From the NCBI GenBank assembly GCA_033980235.1, contig CM067070.1:7146195-7210194 (forward strand): DNA of 64,000 nucleotides, read 5' to 3'. Origin of the DNA: Diadema setosum. Its lineage: Eukaryota; Echinodermata; Echinoidea; Diadematoida; Diadematidae. Each line of letters opens with the position of its first letter. Within the stretch, counting starts at the first letter, position 1. Both the position numbers and the translations under genes were made by a program. Below, one piece after another: positions 24,657-35,106 of the stretch. The notes under the pieces are model-generated. The model made no database searches. It had not been told where the DNA came from and saw only the letters and a list, made by a program, of their open reading frames with translations.

Positions 24657-24820
24657 CAGGGGTGGATCCAGGAATTCTGTAAAGGGGGGGGGGGGGCGTG
24701 ACTTATATTTCTGGTGCCACTTCCGGGTTTCATTTCATTGCTTTTCTTTTTATTTCTTTTGTTTTTTATGAAAAATAAAGGGGGCGTGCGCCGGTTGCGC
24801 CCCCTCCGGATCCGCCACTG
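24657..24820. mobile_element. 164 bp insertion flanked by ATCAG
   Basis: Ends CAGGGGTGGATCCAGG and CCGGATCCGCCACTG are inverted. ATCAG stands directly on both sides (24652-24656 and 24821-24825), which looks like a 5 bp target duplication. Removing it restores the run GCTATAGCAATCAGAGTG, parallel to copies 3 and 4. Confidence 0.75.
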
Positions 24821-24868
24821 ATCAGAGTGCCTGACATTATTGCCCTATCGTTGCCATAGGACGAAATA

Positions 24869-24935
24869 GGACGTAATCGCTGTGCGGGAATCGAATTCGG
24901 GTCTTGGTGCAACAGTGCCCCCATCACGCCCCCCC
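24869..24935 (-). mobile_element. tRNA-like SINE head in tandem copy 1
   Basis: On the minus strand the sequence contains a GAATTCGATTCCCGC B-box-like stretch. It is the weakest of four such heads, one in each tandem unit. Confidence 0.4.
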
Positions 24936-25070
24936 CCCCACCCCATCAGAAATAAAATACCAAAAACAAAAATATGCGAATTGGCATAAAACCGTTCATA
25001 TGGTTCATCCCTGCAATAGTGAAGATTTGCAATTCTTGATATTTTAAAAGTATCCTGTCAAAAAGAGTAT

Positions 25071-27150
25071 TCTTGGTTGAGTGTCGTCAACACAAAGAAT
25101 AGCTTTCTCGGATATACAGTTCAATAGAATGCGGCAGTCTCTTTTTGAATGGACTTACTATCTAGCTACTTTCAGGAGATTAAGATAGCCACGCGCTCAA
25201 CACTTCACGTTACAAAAGACTAGGACCTCCATCATCTTTGTCCCCATCCCGACTATAGAAAGCGTCGCCGAGGCAACCTCATCCTGTGTACCACTGATGT
25301 CTTTTTCGTCCCGTCTCTTTTTACTGGGAATGTAGTAGCATCAGACCATCAAGCCTTTATAGATCCGAGCATGCATCATAAGATTGCTTGCTCCAGTCGA
25401 TTTGAGCAACATCATTAACCGTCTTTAAGAAGACAATAGCCTTTCAAACACAAAGTTCAAAATTGATGCGCCCCTCTAACCTGAAGTAACCATTATTCTA
25501 ATAATTCTATTGACACTACGATATCCACCAATTACAAGAAAAGGGAAGTTTGGCTCTTGCATAAAATGGGCAAATGGTGAAATTAAAAGCATAAGATACT
25601 CAATCGTATTTGAAAACTTGCCCCGACAGTTGGGGGAATGCACGTAACTGACAGTAAAAAAAAAAGTAATAAGTTGAAGGGAACAAACCCTAGTCGAGAT
25701 AAATTATCCAAAAGAGATTATCATGCACGATTTAATGTCTAAAATGGCAGACGCCCTTTTGATACATAATAGAGTATTGAAAGTTAACGTTAAAGACGGA
25801 AATCGCAGAATTATGATAATCAAAGAGTACATGTTAGTCCTTTATTTTCTTAAACGTGTTGCAATAACAGTGTATCATATTAGACTCGGTAACTATGTAT
25901 CAACCATAAGTTGACTTTCATTACGTTCATTGCATACTATTCCGCTGCTATCAAAAAGAAAACTAATCCAAACATGTAAAAATTACAGCCTCAGTATTCC
26001 AGTTTCGTGTAATCAATGTGCTACAACATGTTCTACCTGACTTGTTAATGAACTGCCCGCATTTTTTTTTTTTCGATGGGCAGAGAAGCCTATTCACGGT
26101 GTTAAGCATGAAAAAGTATTGGCTGAGATGAGGATTCAGCTATTAGTCTTTCTCGAGATACTTTGAAAGTGTTAATGAAACGTTATAGATCACACATTTC
26201 TGAGTTTACTTGATGAAGATCTAGACAGAAATGGCTGGGGTATCCAAAATCAAAGTCAAAAAAGCGATCCTTGTAAAAGGGGGTACATTCTTTTATAGAA
26301 ATTGCTTTTCGATATCTTAGCCATTTTAAATCAGACTTCTCTTTAAATCATATTAATAACAATGAAATGATAATAGTACTATAATATGATAATATGCAGT
26401 AATTGCAAAAACGAATTCTCTGTATTTAGAGAAGCCTCTTTGGTGCTGTCAGGGCCGCAGATTTCAGAGGGCCTGATATTATTACCCTAGCTTTGCTAAA
26501 GGACATATAAAGGACCTAATCGCTTGGCGAGATTCGAACCCGGGTCCTTCGACTTCGAGTCGTAATTCTTATCCATGGTACCACAGGGTCCTTGCCCCCG
26601 ACACCCCCCCCCCCCTCCCCACAAAACAAATTTGTGTGAAATGAGAAATATGACTGATTCGCAGCCTGAAAATTTCACGTCCGGAGCCGACAATTTTCTC
26701 CGCGGCATGAAAACTTTGCTTATTGCCGCGAAATGCATAAAGTGTAGGCAAGGACTTCCACGTGCATGCTAATCTCTAGGTTCTCGGGAAATTCGCGACA
26801 TTATCATGCACGCGAACATTTCTCGTTTTAGAGTAAGAACCTCTGTTCGTTTGTTGCAACTTACGCGGTAAAACGATTCAAAACCAAGCGAATTTTTTAA
26901 CCTCGTCTTCCAATACACATCACTCTTCGGATGGTCAGTGACATTAACAATTTAAGGACTAACTGTCTTATAATTTGATCGACTTTGTTGGATTTATACA
27001 TCTTACGAAGAAAACGTGAAGCATAATCGCCAAATTAGGTTCAAGTATAAGGCAGTAAATAATTGTCAAACTTATTCATCTACGGATTGTTAGTATCGTA
27101 TTCGAAATTCCGTCACACTCCCAAGGGTTCATTTTGAATATTCTATTACA
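25071..27150. repeat. tandem unit copy 2
   Basis: Starts in CAACACAAAGAATAGCTTTC, lacking the first ~60 bases of the unit, and ends in ATTCCGTCACACTCCCAAGG. 26110-26330 resembles half of the TTAA-ended MITE and replaces part of the unit. Otherwise the order follows copies 3 and 4. Confidence 0.75.
26521..26592 (-). mobile_element. tRNA-Arg-like SINE head in tandem copy 2
   Basis: Minus strand: GACCCTGTGGTACCATGGAT (A-box region), an anticodon-arm-like GACTCGAAGTC, then GGGTTCGAATCTCGCC (B box). The order and words resemble tRNA-Arg. No intact acceptor stem is seen, so this is a tRNA-derived SINE and not a tRNA gene. A C-rich run and an A-rich tail follow on the same side in each unit. Confidence 0.6.
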
Positions 27151-29680
27151 TGTAATCGTCAAATCATCAAGTGATCAGAAAGTTTGAATACCGCTGTCAG
27201 CTGTGCCAGCCTGTATTCAACACAGCAAGAATAGCTTTCTCGGATATACACTTCAATAGAACGCGGTATAGTTTCTTTTTGAATGGACTTCTACTATCTA
27301 GCTACTTTCAGGAGATTAAGATAGCCACGCGCTCAACATTTCACGTTACAAAAGGACCTCCATCATCTTTATCCCCATCCCGACAATAGAAAGCGTCGCC
27401 GAGGCAACCACATCCTATGTACCACTGATGTCTTTTTCGTCCCGTCTCTTTTTACTGGGAATGTAGTAGCATCAGACCATCAAGCCTTTATAGATCCGAG
27501 CATGCATCATAAGATTGCTTGCTCCAGTCGATTTGAGCAACATCATTAACCGTCTTTAAGAAGACAATAGCCTTTCAAACACAAATTTCAAAATTGATGC
27601 GCCCCTCTAACCTGAAGTAACTATTATTCTCATAATTCTATTTACACTTCGATGTCCACCAAGTACAAGAAAAGGGAAGTTCGGCTCTTGCATAAAATGG
27701 GCATATGGTGTAATTGAACGCATAAGATACTCAATGGTATTTGGAAACTTGCCCCGACAGTTGAAAGAATGCACGTATCTGAAGGTAAAAAAAAAATAAT
27801 AATACAAAGTGAATGTTGAATGAAACAAAAAATAGTCGATATAAACTATCCAAAGGAGATTATCATGCACGATTTCATGTCTAAAATTGCCGACGCCGTT
27901 TTAATACATAATAGAATATTGAAAGTTAACGTTAAAGACAGAAATCGCAAAATTATGATAATCAAAGAGTACATGTAAGTCCGTAATTATCGAACGTGTT
28001 GTAATAATCAATAAAACAGTGTATCATATTAGACTCGGTAACTAGCATATCAACCATAAGTTGGTTTTCATTGCATACTATTCCGCTGCTATCAAAAAGA
28101 AACTAATCCAAACATGTAATAAGGATATCCTCAGTATTCCAGTTTCGTCTAATCAAACATGTCCTACATGTTAACAAACTGCACGCATTTTTTTTCCGAT
28201 GGGCAGAGAAGCATATTTACGGTGTTAAAACATGAAATCGTTTTGATTGAGTTGAGAATTCAGCCCATAGCCTTCTTCGTGATACTTTGAAAGTGTTAAT
28301 GAAATATTCAAGGAAATGGCTACTAACTGATAAGTGGGAATCCGTAGGAATGCAGGGAGATGATTGTTTCAATCATTGGTGGATTCATTTGAGAGTACAT
28401 TACAAATCTATTGTTGTGTAAAAACAATTTGCTTCAGAATGAACTCGTATTCAAGCAAAGTGCAGTTCAATGTTTCCAGGTTCAATCATGCCTGTACAGT
28501 GTCGTATCGATCGTTAACGGCTCGTTATAGATCGCCCCGACAAATCCTACTTCTCTTTAAATCATAATAATAACAATAAAAGTAATAATGATAACAATCG
28601 TAAAACGTTCTTTTCTATTTAGACCAGAATCTTCGGTGCTGCCAGTTCCAAAGCTATAAGAGTGTCTGACATTATTACCCTAGTGTTGTTACTGGACGTG
28701 ATAGGACGTAATCGCTGCGGGCGGGAATCGAACTCGAGTCCTACACGTCTGGGAGTTTTGATTCTTATCCATGGTGCCACAGCGCACCCCCCCCCCCCCC
28801 ATAAAAAAAAAGCAAAAGCAAAAACACAAGAACCAAAACAAATTCTTAATATTTTCACAGTATCCTGTCAAAGAGAGTATTCTTGATTGCGTTTCATATC
28901 TGTTTTCCTTATATAGCTCCTGGAAAAACGAGTCTTAATTGATATTGGTGCATTTCGTATCGAAGCGTCTCCCCCTGTCTTATGAATAATGTCAGGAATA
29001 GTCTGATAGTCAATTGAAATACCGTCAAATTGTGATAAGACTCAAACACGATAATGCATTTAAATATGGATTCATCAATCTTTCACCCGATAGGTCATGG
29101 GCGATTACTGATTTTTATAGATATTAGGGCACTGCGAAATACGGCAGATTCGCAGCCTGAAAATTTCACGCACGGAGCCGACAATTTTCTCCGCGGCATG
29201 AAAATGTTCTCATTGCTGCTGGTATGAAATGCATTATTATCATAGTGTAGGCAAGAACTTCCACTAGCATGCTAATCTTTTGGTTCCCTGGAAATTCGAG
29301 ACATCATCATGCACGCGAACATTTCTCATTTTACAGTAAAAATCTCTGTTCGTTTGTTGCAACTAACGCGGTAAAACAATTCAAAACCAAGCAAGAGTTT
29401 AAACCTCGTCTTCCAATACACATCGCTCTTCGGATGGTCAGTGACATCAACAACTTAAGGACTAACTGTCTAATAATTTGATCGACATTGTTGGATTTAT
29501 ACATCTTACGAAGAAAAGGTGAAGCATAATCGCCAAATTAGGTTCAAGTGTAAGGCAGTAAATAATTGTCAAACTTAAGTTAACACTGAAAAATTCATCT
29601 ACGGACGGGAGGAGAACTGTTAGTATTGTATTCGAAATTCCGTCACACTCCCAAGGGTTCTTTTAAAGTATTCTATTACA
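27151..29680. repeat. tandem unit copy 3, 2530 bp
   Basis: Begins TGTAATCGTCAAATCATCAA. It is nearly identical to copy 4 along its length. It includes half of a TTAA-type MITE (28315-28545), a tRNA-like SINE head (28712-28790) and GCAGCCTGAAAATTTCACG-type MITE remains (29150). No coding frame is conserved beyond what near-identity implies. Confidence 0.9.
28712..28790 (-). mobile_element. tRNA-like SINE head in tandem copy 3
   Basis: Minus strand: GCTGTGGCACCATGGATAAG and GAGTTCGATTCCCGC. Same element as in copy 4. Confidence 0.55.
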
Positions 29681-32140
29681 TGTAATCGTCAAATCATCAA
29701 GTGATCAGCAAAAGTTTGAATACCGCTGTCAGCTGTGCCAGCCTGTATTCAACACAGCGAGAATAGCTTTCTCGGATATACACGTCAATAGAACGCGGTA
29801 TAATTTCTTTTTGAATGGACTTCTACTATCTAGCTACTTTCAGGAGATTAAGATAGCCACGCGCTCAACATTTCACGTTACAAAAGGACCTCCATCATCT
29901 TTATCCCCATCCCGACAATAGAAAGCGTCGCCGAGGCAACCACATCCTGTGTACCACTGATGTCTTTTTCGTCCCGTCTCTCTTTACTGGGAATGTAGTA
30001 GCATCAGACCATTAAGCCTTTATAGATCCGAGCTTGCATCAAAAGATTGCTTGCTCCAGTCGATTTGAGCAACATCATTAACCGTCTTTAAGAAGACAAT
30101 AGCCTTTCAAACACAAAGTTCAAAATTGATACGCCCCTCTACCCTGACGTAACTATTATTCTCATATTCTATTGACACTACGATGTCCACCAATTACAAG
30201 AAAAGGGAAGTTTGTCTCTTGCATGGGCACGTGGTGCAATTAAAAGCATAAGGTATTCAATCGTATTTAGAAACTTGCCCCGACAGTTGGGAGAATGCAC
30301 GTATCTGAAAGTAAAAAAGTAATAAGTTGAATGAAACAAACCCTTGTCGAGATAAACTATCCAAAAGAGATAATCATGCACGATTTAATGTCTAAAATGA
30401 CAGACGCCCTTTTCATGTATAATAGAATATTGAAAGTTAACGTTAAAGACGGAAATCGCAAAATTATGATAATCAAAGAGTACATGTAAGTCCGTAATTA
30501 TCGAACGTGATGTAATAATCAATAAAACAGTATATCATATTAGACTCGGTAACTAGCATATCAACCATAAGATGGTTTTCATTGCATACTATTCCGCTGC
30601 TATCAAAAAGAAACTAATCCAAACATGTAATAAGGATATCCTCAGTATTCCAGTTTCGTCTAATCAAACATGTTCTACATGTTAACAAACTGCACGCATT
30701 TTTTTTCCCGATGGGCAGAGAAGCATATTTACGGTGTTAAAACATGAAATCGTTTTGATTGAGTTGAGAATTCAGCCCATAGCCTTCTTCGTGATACTTT
30801 GAAAGTGTTAATGAAATATTCAAGGAAATGGCTACTAACTGATAAGTGGGAATCCGTAGGAATGCAGGGAGATGATTGTTTCAATCATTGGTGGATTCAT
30901 TTGAGAGTACATTACAAATCTATTGTTGTGTAAAAACAATTTGCTTCAGAATGAACTCGTATTCAAGCAAAGTGCAGTTCAATGTTTCCAGGTTCAATCA
31001 TGCCTGTACAGTGTCGTATCGATCGTTAACGGCCCGTTATAGATCGCCCCGACAAATCCTACTTCTCTTTAAATCATAATAATAACAATAAAAGTAATAA
31101 TGATAACAATCGTAAAACGTTCTTTTCTATTTAGACCAGAATCTTCGGTGCTGCCAGTTCCCAAGCTATAAGAGTGTCTGACATTATTACCCTAGTGTTG
31201 TTACTGGACGTGATAGGACGTAATCGCTGGGCGGGAATCGAACTCGAGTCCTACGTCTGGGAGTTTTGATTCTTATCCATGGTGCCACAGCGCCCCCCCC
31301 CCCCAATCAAAAAAAAAAAAAAAGCAAAAGCAAAAACACAAGAACCAAAACAAATTCTTAATATTTTCACAGTATCCTGTCAAAGAGAGTATTCTTGATT
31401 GCGTTTCATATCTGTTTTCCTTATATAGCTCCTGGAAAAACGAGTCTTAATTGATATTGGTGCATTTCGTATCGAAGCGTCTCCCCCTGTCTTATGAATA
31501 ATGTCAGGAATATTCTGATAGTCAATCGAAATACCGTCAAATTGTGATAAGACTCAAACACGATAATGCATTTAAATATGGATTCATCAATCTTTCACCC
31601 GATAGGTCATGGGCGATTACTGATTTTTATAGATATTAGGGCACTGCGAAATACGGCAGATTCGCAGCCTGAAAATTTCACGCACGGAGCCGACAATTGA
31701 AAATGAAAATGTTCTTATTGCTGCTGGTATGAAATGCATTATTATCATAGTGTAGGCAAGAACTTCCACTAGCATGCTAATCTTTTGGTTCTCTGGAAAT
31801 TCGAGACATCACCATGCACGCGAACATTTCTCATTTTACAGTTTAAATCTCTGTTCGTTTGTTGCAACTTACGCGGTAAAACAATTCAAAACCAAGCAAG
31901 AGTTTAAACCTCGTCTTCCAATACACATCACTCTTCGGATGGGCAGTGACATCAACAACTTAAGGACTAACTGTCTTATAATTTGATCGACATTGTTGGA
32001 TTTATACATCTTACGAAGAAAAGGTGAAGCATAATCGCCAAATTAGGTTCAAGTGTAAGGCAGTAAATAATTGTCAAACTTAAGTTAACACTGAAAAATT
32101 CATCTACGGACGGGAGGAGAACTGTTAGTATTGTATTCGA
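29681..32140. repeat. tandem unit copy 4
   Basis: Follows copy 3 head to tail and matches it nearly base for base. It breaks off at GTATTGTATTCGA (32140), about 50 bp before the end of the unit, where different sequence begins. A small internal deletion relative to copy 3 lies near 31697. Confidence 0.9.
31215..31296 (-). mobile_element. tRNA-like SINE head in tandem copy 4
   Basis: Same A-box and B-box words as in copy 3, slightly shortened. A C-run and long A-run follow at 31294-31323. Confidence 0.55.
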
Positions 32141-32152
32141 AGCTTATCGAAG

Positions 32153-32258
32153 AAAAAGTCTGCGTGCGCTAAGACTACTACACGCCCACTGGGACTGACG
32201 CCTGTAGCAGTGCTAATGGTACGTGTAGTAGTCTTGGCACGCGCAGGCTTCTTTTTTT
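32153..32258. repeat. GC-rich hairpin at the tandem-array border
   Basis: GAAGAAAAAGTCTGCGTGCG at 32153 with AAGACTACTACACG pairs with CGTGTAGTAGTCTT and GGCACGCGCAGGCTTCTT ending near 32258. The loop is about 35 bp. It sits within 15 bp of the end of tandem copy 4. Confidence 0.75.
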
Positions 32259-33481
32259 ACGTTTGTTCCAACAAATAATGATGAAAAACGGCCTGTGAAA
32301 ATTCTACTGATACCACAATTTGGAACCACATACTACATGGGGATGTAATGGAGGTCCCATCTACCACCCTGGCTTGTCAATCCTTTTCTGCGGGGTGGGT
32401 TGAACGAACTCCTTGATTAAGCCACTTACAGGAATAAGCGCCTTGACTACTGAATTTGTAATTAGCAAATCAACTCTCTTTTTCTTCCCCTTCTCTCCCT
32501 CCTTCTCTCTCACTCCTTCATTCTGCCACATGGTTGATATCTGTTTTTAAAGCTTTCTAGCGTTGGGTAAAAACCTCGGTCCAATTGGGTGTTTTGGTCC
32601 GGACACACTAAGAGTTTTTATTTATTACTATGCATACTAAAGACAAATACTGCTACCAAGAAAGGAGAAACAACCAAGTAAGTCGATTAATGATAGATTT
32701 CGATCCTTACGGGAATGAAGACATAATTTTAATTATAATTACAAAGAAATGTATTATGCAATATTTGCATTTATTCAAGTAGTGTTAATTGAAGATACGC
32801 TGCACATTTTCCTGTGGTTCCCCCCCCCCCCTTTTTTTTTTTTTGGGGGGGGGGGGGGTTAGCTCTTAATGTTGGATGCTCAGTTCTGACTTCGCCAGCC
32901 AAGTAATATGATCTATCTCAAAACAATTCCAAAACATGTATTACATATCATATACAAGCGTCGCCCACATCAGCTCACCGAACCCCGCAACAAGAGACAG
33001 CTAACAGTCGTGCCCCGCTGTAGCAGTGAAAAGCGCCCCTCCCTCCCTCCTCCTCCCCCCCCCCCAAGTTGCGTGCCCGCCCCTCCCGCGTTGGACTCCT
33101 CTCGTAGTTAACTGCCTCCCTTCACAGCACAGTATTTTGAAAGTACGTAGAAAACATATTTGAATATTTACAGAAGGCACATTCAAAGTTATGTAGAGGT
33201 CAGCAGATTTTATCTTGAAAAAAAAAATGCAACTGATTACAGTCTAAGTTTAAGTGATAAAGCAGATTGCGATAGAGGGTCGCAATGCCAAGGCTACAGT
33301 AAAATGTTAAATCGTTTGTGGAGCGATGAATGAACGACGCTTCGATAGGACACAAAAAAGGTGAAAAAATACTACAGATGATTGATGAAAATAATGAAAA
33401 TTGTCTAAAGTGTACTACCGGTATTTTGTACTTTGTTAATGAAATTGTAGAAAGTTGATGTATTTGAAAGAATGTAGTCGG
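32259..33481. other. no gene; C/T/G homopolymer block
   Basis: 32821-32860 is a run of C, then T, then G. 33037-33066 is a C-rich tract that reads as poly-Pro. No exon can be supported. Confidence 0.4.
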
Positions 33482-33866
33482 GTCATCTGCGCGCCGCCTC
33501 CACAACAGTGACATCATCGACGACTACAGTTTTGTCTCCGGCCACATAGACAAGCGCATCGGGACGACGATATTCACCAAGTGCACGCGCAACTCTTGTC
33601 TACACTGCTCAACGAATCCCCCTCTTCTGGCTGCTGCTGACATGGACATTCTCCGAATGTTTCCATCCCCTCTACCGTCTCCCGCTCATCCATCCCACTT
33701 CATGACGTTCCTGGAGGCGGTATCGGCACCGAGATGCAGGCCATGTGAGCACCTGCCCCAGTTTGCCGCCAAGGGTCTCGGACGCTGTCCTGTCGTCGGA
33801 TGCAGATACGTGTTCACGAGTAGAAAGGACGTCGATGATCACAGACGGAAAGTCCATCAACGCTGA
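33482..33866 (+). CDS. zinc-finger-like terminal exon or retro-fragment
   Basis: An open frame runs from just after a stop at 33485 minus ~20 (33465-33467) to TGA at 33864-33866, about 130 codons; the first ATG in it is 33642. Visible features are a CTRNSCLHC cysteine cluster (about 33582-33608), a Pro/Ser-rich stretch, then CPVVGCRYVF and HRRKVH near the end, which fits a single C2H2-type finger (C-x4-C ... H-x4-H). GC content is well above its surroundings. An AATAAA stands 79 bp after the stop (33945). I do not recognise the family. It may be the last exon of a transposon gene or a fragment of a captured host gene; no acceptor was fixed. It lies inside the region bounded by facing inverted repeats. 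Confidence 0.5.
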
Positions 33867-33944
33867 ATCCATACTGCAGTGAAACTGCAACTCCAACGGC
33901 TCTTTTCAGAGCCACCACAAATCCAAGAAAGAATAACTATATGT

Positions 33945-33950
33945 AATAAA
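33945..33950 (+). terminator. AATAAA polyadenylation signal
   Basis: AATAAA 79 bp after the stop of the zinc-finger-like frame. The spacing fits a short 3' UTR, but the hexamer is common in AT-rich DNA. Confidence 0.35.
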
Positions 33951-34090
33951 GACACACTCCAACATGCATAAACATACATAAAGATACTTGTTCTGATATC
34001 AAACTACAGCAACAATGGCAAAAAATATACATTATTGTATGTTAACACCATTAAATCAATATCTTTGGTTGAGTAGAATTCCCCTTTGAC

Positions 34091-34580
34091 AGCTGTTTTT
34101 ACAGGACGACACATATAACAAATACAATGTATATAACAACATATAAAATATAGGGCCTACACAATAGATTTATATAATATTATATAAAGTCAAGCGCGAT
34201 GTCCAAGACAGCTAAATGTTTGTAATTGGATGGTCTGAGATATATATAAGAGTATGAGTATGAAGACGAAGGCCACCATCAGTTGAAGTAAAGGCCGCAA
34301 CAGAATAAAAACGTAAACACGATATTAAAATACAACGATGTGAATCAATGGTGTGGAAAAGAATATAAACTTAATATCAATGCATTTTTGAGCAACAACA
34401 ATGAAAAAAATTGATGGAGTTTCACAAAAAGAATACGATAATGTCGACCGATTGAAATCACGTTTGCAACGATTGGTAACGTTCAATTTCTATCGACTGC
34501 GGTAAAGCCTCCTTTCATATCGCCCTGACTACCATTTGCACAAAAGTCGGAAAGTCAGTCTGTTATTCACAATATAGCAG
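34091..34580. repeat. diverged copy of the ~620 bp unit
   Basis: Contains TTTTACAGGACGACA, GACGAAGGCCACC, TTGAAGTAAAGGCCGCAAC and CGACTGCGGTAAAGCCTCCT in the order found at 39140-40200. It is separated from the main array (38.4-40.2 kb) by the 35111-38139 transposon and its flanks. Confidence 0.7.
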
Positions 34581-34669
34581 CGCAAATTCACATTCTCAGC
34601 AAGAATTTCGCTTTTGCTTTCTCTGTATAGTATTGTGTTTGTGTTCTTCTCTTTATTCTTTGTTGGTAA

Positions 34670-34880
34670 TGAAAATTTACGAAGGTTGCAAGCACGTGAT
34701 TCTTTTTGTTGTGATGTGTACGTACTTTATTTCTATTGTCATTCCTGGGAGGGAAAAGAAGAGTGAAAGAGGGAGAAAAGAAATTAAACACAGGACACGA
34801 CCGTAGTACGCTCAGCATTCATTAGCCGTCCTTCTTACACCAGCATTCATTTTACACCGGGACCAAAAAAATCATCATCA
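34670..34880 (+). repeat. inverted homologue of 21755-21910
   Basis: TTACGAAGGTTGC, TTGTTGTGATGTG and TTACACCAGCATTC match the minus strand at 21755-21910 in order. Confidence 0.55.
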
Positions 34881-35106
34881 CCATCACTCAGATCATTTTG
34901 TCCTTCTCCTATCAACATTTAGAAACTCCACCACCATAATCGCTCGAGATAAAAAATAAATTCCACGAAGTATCAACACTCTTCACAACACAAACATAAT
35001 CACACAACACATCGAAGCGTCTGGTATTAATCTGCAATAATGCAGTAAAAAAGAAGAGAAATCGCCGTTAAGAAAATGCATGTACTGTGCGAGACAAATA
35101 AACGAA

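Larger units (their letters stand above)
22911..25070. repeat. tandem unit copy 1 (most diverged)
   Basis: Opens with AATCGTCAAATCAACAAGTG and contains the CCCCATCCCGACAATACAAAG and AAAGTTAACGTTAACGACGA landmarks of copies 3 and 4. It is interrupted at 24657-24820 by a separate insertion and ends early, at TATCCTGTCAAAAAGAGTAT. Non-coding, with many stops. Confidence 0.75.

Noticed and set aside
26521..26592. tRNA-Arg gene on the minus strand
   Set aside because: A and B boxes are present but the acceptor stem does not close and the element is inside a SINE-like unit with a tail.
28364..31079. 67-codon frame identical at 28364 and 30876
   Set aside because: Part of the tandem units and derived from half a MITE; no coding evidence.
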